Assembly (NCBI RefSeq): GCF_008831285.2
Contig: NC_045140.1
Span: 25,066,131-25,130,130 of the forward strand
DNA from: Nymphaea colorata
Taxonomy: Eukaryota; Streptophyta; Magnoliopsida; Nymphaeales; Nymphaeaceae
Direction: 5' to 3'
Length of the DNA stretch: 64,000 bases
The notes below the pieces were generated by a model. The model was not told where the DNA came from and did not search any database. It saw nothing but the letters and a program-made list of their open reading frames with translations. This document shows, in pieces, positions 58,345 to 64,000 of this stretch (its first letter is position 1; every line of letters starts with the position of its first letter). The position numbers and the translations under genes were made by a program.

Positions 58345-58683
58345 GGGGTGTTTGGATGACAACCTACAACTATGTTTTGTGAGCAAAACACCATTTTAAG
58401 AATGTTTGGATTTGTGAGCAAAACACCATTTTAAGAATGTTTGGACGACACAAGAACTTGGTTTTGTCAAAACCCAATTTTGGCAAAACCTGGTTTTCAT
58501 AAACAGCCTAAAAAGCCTGCCACCTCTCAGGTTTTTTTTTCAAGGAAAGCTTATTTTTACCTCTAAACCAAGTTCTTCACTTGTCATAAACCAAGTTTAC
58601 AAAACTGGCTTTTTAATGAGGTTTACATAAAAAATTGGTTTTCACAAAACCAAGTTTTTGAAAGGTCTCATCCAAACGCTCCC
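58345..58683. mobile_element. Tourist-like MITE
   Basis: TTA flanks both ends (58342-58344 and 58684-58686). Ends read GGGGTGTTTGGATGA and, in reverse, GGGAGCGTTTGGATGA. An internal ~32-bp tandem duplication (GTGAGCAAAACACCATTTTA twice) is present. It shares ends and AAAACCAAGTTTT motifs with the MITE in CBP60 intron 6. Confidence 0.75.
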
Positions 58684-59100
58684 TTAGCAGTGACAAAAAA
58701 ATGAATCTTACAAAAAGTAGGTCAAATATACCTAACGCTTAGATCCCAGGAAGAAATTTGTGATGGAGAAAGCTCTAAGATCTACCATAATTCTTTTCTC
58801 CCGATATTTCAATGTGTTTTCATGTTGTTCACCAAGGTGGGGCGAAGGGGTAGAGGTTGAGAGTAAAGCAGAAGGGCACATGGAGCTTCGAGTGTACGAC
58901 TAGGGCTTTCACGTGATGGCATGTCTAAGCCCACGGGTTTTGACGCTTCTGCTGAACTGGACCCATCTGCCGTGGGAAATCATTGAAGAGCGGGGGCCAA
59001 AAGTTTAGTCCTACCCAATTGGATTCGTTGGCAAGTTTTCCAGTTTTTCTCTCCCACCAAAGTACTTTTATCTCTCGCGCTTGGATTTCACAATTAACAA

Positions 59101-59184
59101 TAAGACATAAGCGGGACTCTTGAATCGGCCACCCACCCAATTGATAAGACATAAGCGGGACTCTTGAATCGGCCACCCAATTGA
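59101..59184 (+). repeat. tandem duplication, 44 and 40 bp
   Basis: TAAGACATAAGCGGGACTCT...CACCCAATTGA occurs twice back to back; the first unit has one extra CACC. Confidence 0.9.
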
Positions 59185-60054
59185 ACCCTTTTGCTAGTAA
59201 TTCTCTGCTTCAATCGATTCCGGGCCGGCTGTCAACTTTATACCCATCGTGCACCCAATTAAATGTCCACTCATATTTGAAACTTTTAATATTTTGTATT
59301 TTTAATATCTCAAAAATATTTATTGACGATGCCATGAATTTTCAAGGGTGCTATCAGCGTAGGATGAAGAGTTTTTAGGGGATCCATCAGTGAAACATCA
59401 AAAAGTTTTTAAGTGAGCCGATTAAAAGCGTATATATAGATATATATAGAGGCCGAGTTGGGCCCCCAATCCCCGACTCGATGATTTGTTTGAATTGGGT
59501 CGGCTCAAGGGTCTAAGAACTAGCTCAAACTCAGCCCATCACTGGCCGGATACTCAACTACCCATCATGTATCTGACCCATTGCCCGTTCTTATCTTGGA
59601 AGGTGGGGCTCGGATTCCTCTTCCATTCTTTTCAAGCCCCCAACTTGCCAAGCGACACCCACTCCCATTTTTCATGTCCAACTCAACTTTGTGACAAAAG
59701 GGAAACAAAGAAAATGGAAAAGGCAAAAAAAAAAAAGAAAAAGAGTGTCAAAGAGCAGTTTTGCTTTATTCTTTCTTCATGATAATCATCATGAGTTGCT
59801 TTTCTTTGAAATTTTTTAGCAACTAAAATTGGTTCTCTTTTACTACCTTAAGGGGCATAATGTAGCTGGTTGGATGGAAACGAAGAAGACAGACAGTGCA
59901 TATCCTATTTGATTCTCAATTTTGTTTCCTGTGGGCGCTATTATTATTCTTGGGGTTTGAGCTTGAGTGCTGGTTTATCTCCTTCTTTATCTCTCCCCTC
60001 AACTCTCTCTCTCTCTCTCTCTCCCCCTAGGTGTTAAACTCATGCTAACTATCG

Positions 60055-61036
60055 CATTATCACACTTTGAAAAATTGGTTTTTCTGAAAACCTGGTTTTG
60101 TGAAAACCGATCTTTTAATGAATTTTGAAAACCTGCTTTATGTGTTGGAAGATATGTAGAAAACCAAGTTTTCACTTCTTGAAATCTGGTTTTTGTTTAG
60201 ATAACAAAAAATGAGTTTTACATCGTGCTTTTTGAAAACTATCGAGGCTTCCATTATCGTTATTAGTATTTAAAAAGAAAAGAGATGAAAATGAGCTGAA
60301 AAGTGCCATGGTGATGTCCAGCACTTTTAAAGCAACTATAGGCTAAGTCTACATCTGCACCTTACTCATCGATCAAATAAATATTTGCAGGTTGCATGAA
60401 ACATGATTCATTCGTTGCAGCAACGACATGCCAAACAGTATTTCCATGGAGGAATAAACAAAGATGGTAAACCAGCAAAGCACCCACCCTTTGAAATGGT
60501 TGGGTTGCTCCGCCCAGCCTTTGCTGGCCAGATTTTGACCAGCCAGTGGCCCGTCCAACTTATGGGTTTTCATCCATGAATAATTTATTTGCCTACACTA
60601 TACTTTAATTTCAATACAAGTTGAAGATATGAGGCGCATAAAAATATATATATATACGATGAACACTTAAATTTCAGTAGAAGTTGATGATGATGTGAGG
60701 CACATGTAAAAACCATCTGAAGTATTCAATGGTTAAAAAAAGAATCACACGTATGTAAATTAATTTGATAATTAATCATGACACGATGGGAATGCTTCTA
60801 GCATGATTCTCAGTAAAAAAAAAAGTTGTCATTAAAAAAAAGGGGTTTTGAGAAACCCAGTTTGAAGGTGCCCCTAACACCTTCAAAACGATGATGTTTG
60901 AGAAGCAAAGCATTATTTTGCCTGCCCATCCCAACATAAAAACAATGTTTTTCAAAACTCATTAAGAAACTCATCTTTTACAAAACCAGGTTTTCTAAAA
61001 AATCATTTTGTCCAATGTGTCATCCAAACCCCACCT
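60055..61036. mobile_element. remnants related to the Tourist-like MITEs
   Basis: Two blocks (about 60055-60245 and 60845-61036) contain AAAACCTGGTTTTGTGAAAA-type motifs. The second ends TCATCCAAACCCCACCTTA, as in the intact MITEs. Left ends are not recognisable, so both are partial. Between them there is no gene. Confidence 0.4.
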
Positions 61037-62986
61037 TAAAAGTTTTTGAGATGATCAATATAATAACCATCTTAAGCAGTCTTAGAAACATGTATCTCAA
61101 CATTCAACCTCTCTCAAGCACAAACGTATTTGCAAAATGTCGGACCTTAAATTAAAGTGTTCAACTCTAATATTTATTGTAGTGACTTGGTCCCAAACAA
61201 ATTCCAGCTGACCCCATAGCCTGCCCACCTAGTTGTACTTACAACAAGAAGTATGGGCTTGGCTCAGTAGGGAATAGGCGACGTTTTGAGTTCAAAACTC
61301 ACTTTACATAAGTGTATAGTGAGCCACGAATGGCATTGTCGCGGGAATATGTATCTCTTATCAAGCATGTAGTTCCAGATGGGAGGGTTTCCACTGGTCA
61401 GTAGAAGGCCGAAGGCCCTACCTAACTTTTCATTCCCTGAGGTATAGGGTATAGGGGGTTGCTGAACTAGGCACCACCCCCATCATGCTTCAATTTACGT
61501 GTTAGCGATCCTCTTTCTTTTGCAGCACACTGAGTTGATGCCATGAAAATTCGAAACAAAGACTTTCCTTTTATGAACCGCTGTCCTATCCCTTGCACCA
61601 ACCTTCTCAAGAATAAACATGCTGTTGTATTCTGATACAAGATATGAGAGAATTAAAAACATTTTCACATTGATGATGCTAAAAGCTCTTAAACTGTTTC
61701 CTAATCTCAGCAATATTTATTTGTCTTTGATTCTTGGGTCATTAGCTTGTGCAAGCATAGGCCATAGGTCAAAAAATGCTAGCTTCAATGTTTAAAATGC
61801 TGGTGACAAAGTCTCTCAACTAGAGTGCAGAGTGCAGGTTCTCTCAACACAAACAGAAGCATGCTACTAGGCAAATACTCATACCAGTTGAACATTGACA
61901 TGAGAAAGTTGAATAGATAAGGGAGGAGTGTTTTGACGTGGGGCCGGGATTAACGCATGAAAGTGATGTGCGTGAAAATGAGACCAATTTAATGGTTTTA
62001 TATATGCGTATAGTGTATGTATGAAGAAGCTGCGCATAATCTGTGCAATTATGTGGAGTGACGACGATGGCGGTGTTCTAGTTGGTGGCGACATTAGTTT
62101 ATTGAAAGTGAGTGAGACGGGCACCCAAAGTCTCACCGTACGTTGTGACGTCGTGTAGGCAGCTTCAATGTGCACCAAAGGGCGGACGCCAACGCCTTCA
62201 CTCAACTCTAATTATTTGAGAGATTTTGCCTTCCACTCTAAATCTTTTTTAAAACACTATTTTTAGTTGATCGTGAGGCGGCCTCATTCTACCGCGCGAG
62301 TGAAAACCAAAGCCTCTTCCCTTGATTTTTCCTTGTCCAACCCCGGCGAAAATTAAAGTTTTTCTCCTCAATTTTTCTTTGTCTACGGCTCAAATGAAAA
62401 ATAAAGCTTTTCTCTCCAATTTTCCCTTGTTCTTAGGGTCTAAACTTGGTGTAGGGTCTGAATCCACATCAGCTAGTATAGCAAACGTCCTTAAGACATT
62501 CTTATAACTCGATCGAACCAACATATATACTGCCTTTCTTTTATAACATATTTTTATATATAATTACTACAATTTAAAATTTCTTTTACTATTTAATATT
62601 TATAAATTTTAAGGTAGAAAAGATAGTTGAAATAAAGGTAAAAATGTGAGGGAAAAAAAAAGGTTGTTTGTGAGAGAGAGAGAGAGAGAGAGCGTGTGTT
62701 TGTTAACATATTTTGACGATCTCCCGATTTAATTATATATATGCACGAGTTCAGATAAGATTTTGTTACTTCTAAATTTGAATTTGAACAGTAATTCCAA
62801 TCAAGTGAGGCAAATAATATACTGTTAGTCAGATATGGCAACGATGGTCGATTTAAGTTAGAGCCACTGACGTTTCGCGTGTCCACAGACAAAGAGGGAG
62901 AAAAAGGCAGAGGGAGCCGATAAAATGGAAATCCAAATAGCTGACAAGATGTCACCATAACACAAAAAACAAGCAAATCATACAAA

Positions 62987-62990
<4 letters not shown>
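61037..62990. other. gene-free region
   Basis: No supported feature apart from a (GA)n run near 62673-62691. ORFs are short and motif-free. Confidence 0.4.
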
Positions 62991-63029
<39 letters not shown>

Positions 63030-63033
63030 CTCT

Positions 63034-63060
<27 letters not shown>
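62991..63060. repeat. compound (AT)n and (AG)n microsatellite
   Basis: About 37 bp of AT and, after TCTCT, 27 bp of AG. Confidence 0.95.
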
Positions 63061-63064
<4 letters not shown>

Positions 63065-63758
63065 ATACTGGTAGTTGTAGAACAAGCTGATGAAGGATTA
63101 AATTAAACTTATTAAACTTTAAAGATAAACGTTTACAATAGTTTCTTAATTTGTAAATAATGGTTTCCGTAGTAATCTCTCTCTCTCTCAAAAAATGTAT
63201 TGTTCCTTAATTTGTTTGTTGTTTTTAACTCAACGTGCCTAAGTTTATAACCTAGTGTAGATTCAATAACAAAAGCTAAAAAAATTTTGTTGAAACTTTT
63301 ACGGTAAACGCGCTCGCTAGCTATATCAATGCATGGTATAAAGATACAAACAAATTGTTACATCTGTATGAAGATTTTGGAAACAGTTTTCAACCAGCAA
63401 TCGACGCACCTCGACTTTACCTCACTAGCTGCATCATTGTTCTAGGCGCGTAAACATCAGTATGAAGATCTTGAAATAATGAAATACTAAAGCAGAATCT
63501 AAAACATGTCCCAATCGATATAGTGGAAAACTAACCAAGACCATAACCCCAGCGAGTCTGTCCAGAACGAGAATCTCAATTGGCTGCATTAGCGAGCCAA
63601 CTAAGCTCAATATTCTAGCACCAGCTATAGCTCGAGTCGAGCTCGATCTGCTACTATATATCAACACCAACTGTGGACTCTAACAGGCCAAGCTCCATAC
63701 ATGGCCCCTATGCATAGGGGTGGACAACGATAAGTACATTGGCTGGCTACTAAGTTTA

Positions 63759-63822
63759 CAATAAAACGAGCTAACAAGCTCAAGCTCGAGCAATAAAACG
63801 AGCTAACAAGCTCAAGCTCGAG
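63759..63822 (+). repeat. 32-bp tandem duplication in GAGCTCGAG-rich sequence
   Basis: CAATAAAACGAGCTAACAAG...CTCGAG occurs twice, head to tail. The surrounding 63600-63960 is rich in GAGCTCGAG words, as are 12715-12800 and 19735-19810, suggesting a related element. Confidence 0.85.
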
Positions 63823-64000
63823 CTCTGACATGCTTGATCGAACCGAGCTCGAGTTAACATTACATACTTGAGCGTAGCTCGAGCTGTGCAAATAAAAGCT
63901 GAGTTGAGTTCGAACTGACCAAGTTTAGGCTCCGCTCCACTTTGTTCAACCCTTCTTATGCCGCCCCAGGCACTCTTCACGTTTAAAGGTAGAAAGCTTG

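Noticed and set aside
62593-63191. Minus-strand ORFs containing runs of SLSLSLS and IYIYIY
   Set aside because: They are translations of the (GA)n and (AT)n microsatellites.
1-64000. tRNA, rRNA, CRISPR or biosynthetic gene cluster
   Set aside because: I saw no tRNA-like T-loop with matching acceptor arms, no rRNA sequence and no regularly spaced repeat-spacer array; the host genes are functionally unrelated.

Overview
This window is nuclear DNA from a flowering plant. The evidence is nicotianamine synthase, a CBP60-family calmodulin-binding protein with plant-type GT-AG introns, an AFR-type F-box/kelch gene, a plastid psaA fragment in nuclear context, and many plant-type transposon remnants. 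The non-coding DNA is AT-rich, while the AFR-like gene is strongly GC-rich (as in monocots and some early-diverging angiosperms). The species cannot be named from the sequence.

Five host genes are well supported. bL28m is a mitochondrial ribosomal protein gene at 15183-18644 (minus, two exons) with one in-frame TAG. Nicotianamine synthase lies at 22651-23529 (plus, intronless). A Yos1/IER3IP1-like ER-Golgi protein lies at 25555-25791 (minus). The CBP60 gene spans 34087-43972 (minus); its eight coding exons join in frame to give 653 residues. The AFR-like gene lies at 56239-57324 (plus, intronless). They are unrelated single genes with separate promoters, not a cluster or pathway.

The left 13 kb is a graveyard of broken genes and mobile elements. 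From left to right it holds: a terpene synthase last-exon remnant; a miniature LTR element (TRIM-like, with primer-binding site and polypurine tract); a CLASSY-type SNF2 helicase remnant; a mosaic block with a copy of CBP60 exon 2, a 38-bp-TIR element (containing a large hairpin and 68-bp tandem repeats) and a plastid psaA fragment; and the 3' part of a Ty3/gypsy element with integrase and chromodomain-like sequence.

bL28m sits between two nested pairs of inverted repeats (about 12.0-13.3 kb and 18.9-20.5 kb). Its intron carries a GC-rich-ended mobile element and a ~370-bp tandem duplication. A second, larger element of the same family lies at about 30.0-32.4 kb. The CBP60 introns carry MITEs, and one donor splice site is fused to a (GA)n microsatellite. 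The region from 44.3 to 56.2 kb and the region after 57.3 kb hold no gene I can support, only MITEs, tandem duplications and microsatellites.

I found no clear new molecular system. The best leads are the nonsense codon in an otherwise intact bL28m gene, the inverted repeats around that gene, and the fragment-collecting block at 5.4-7.9 kb.
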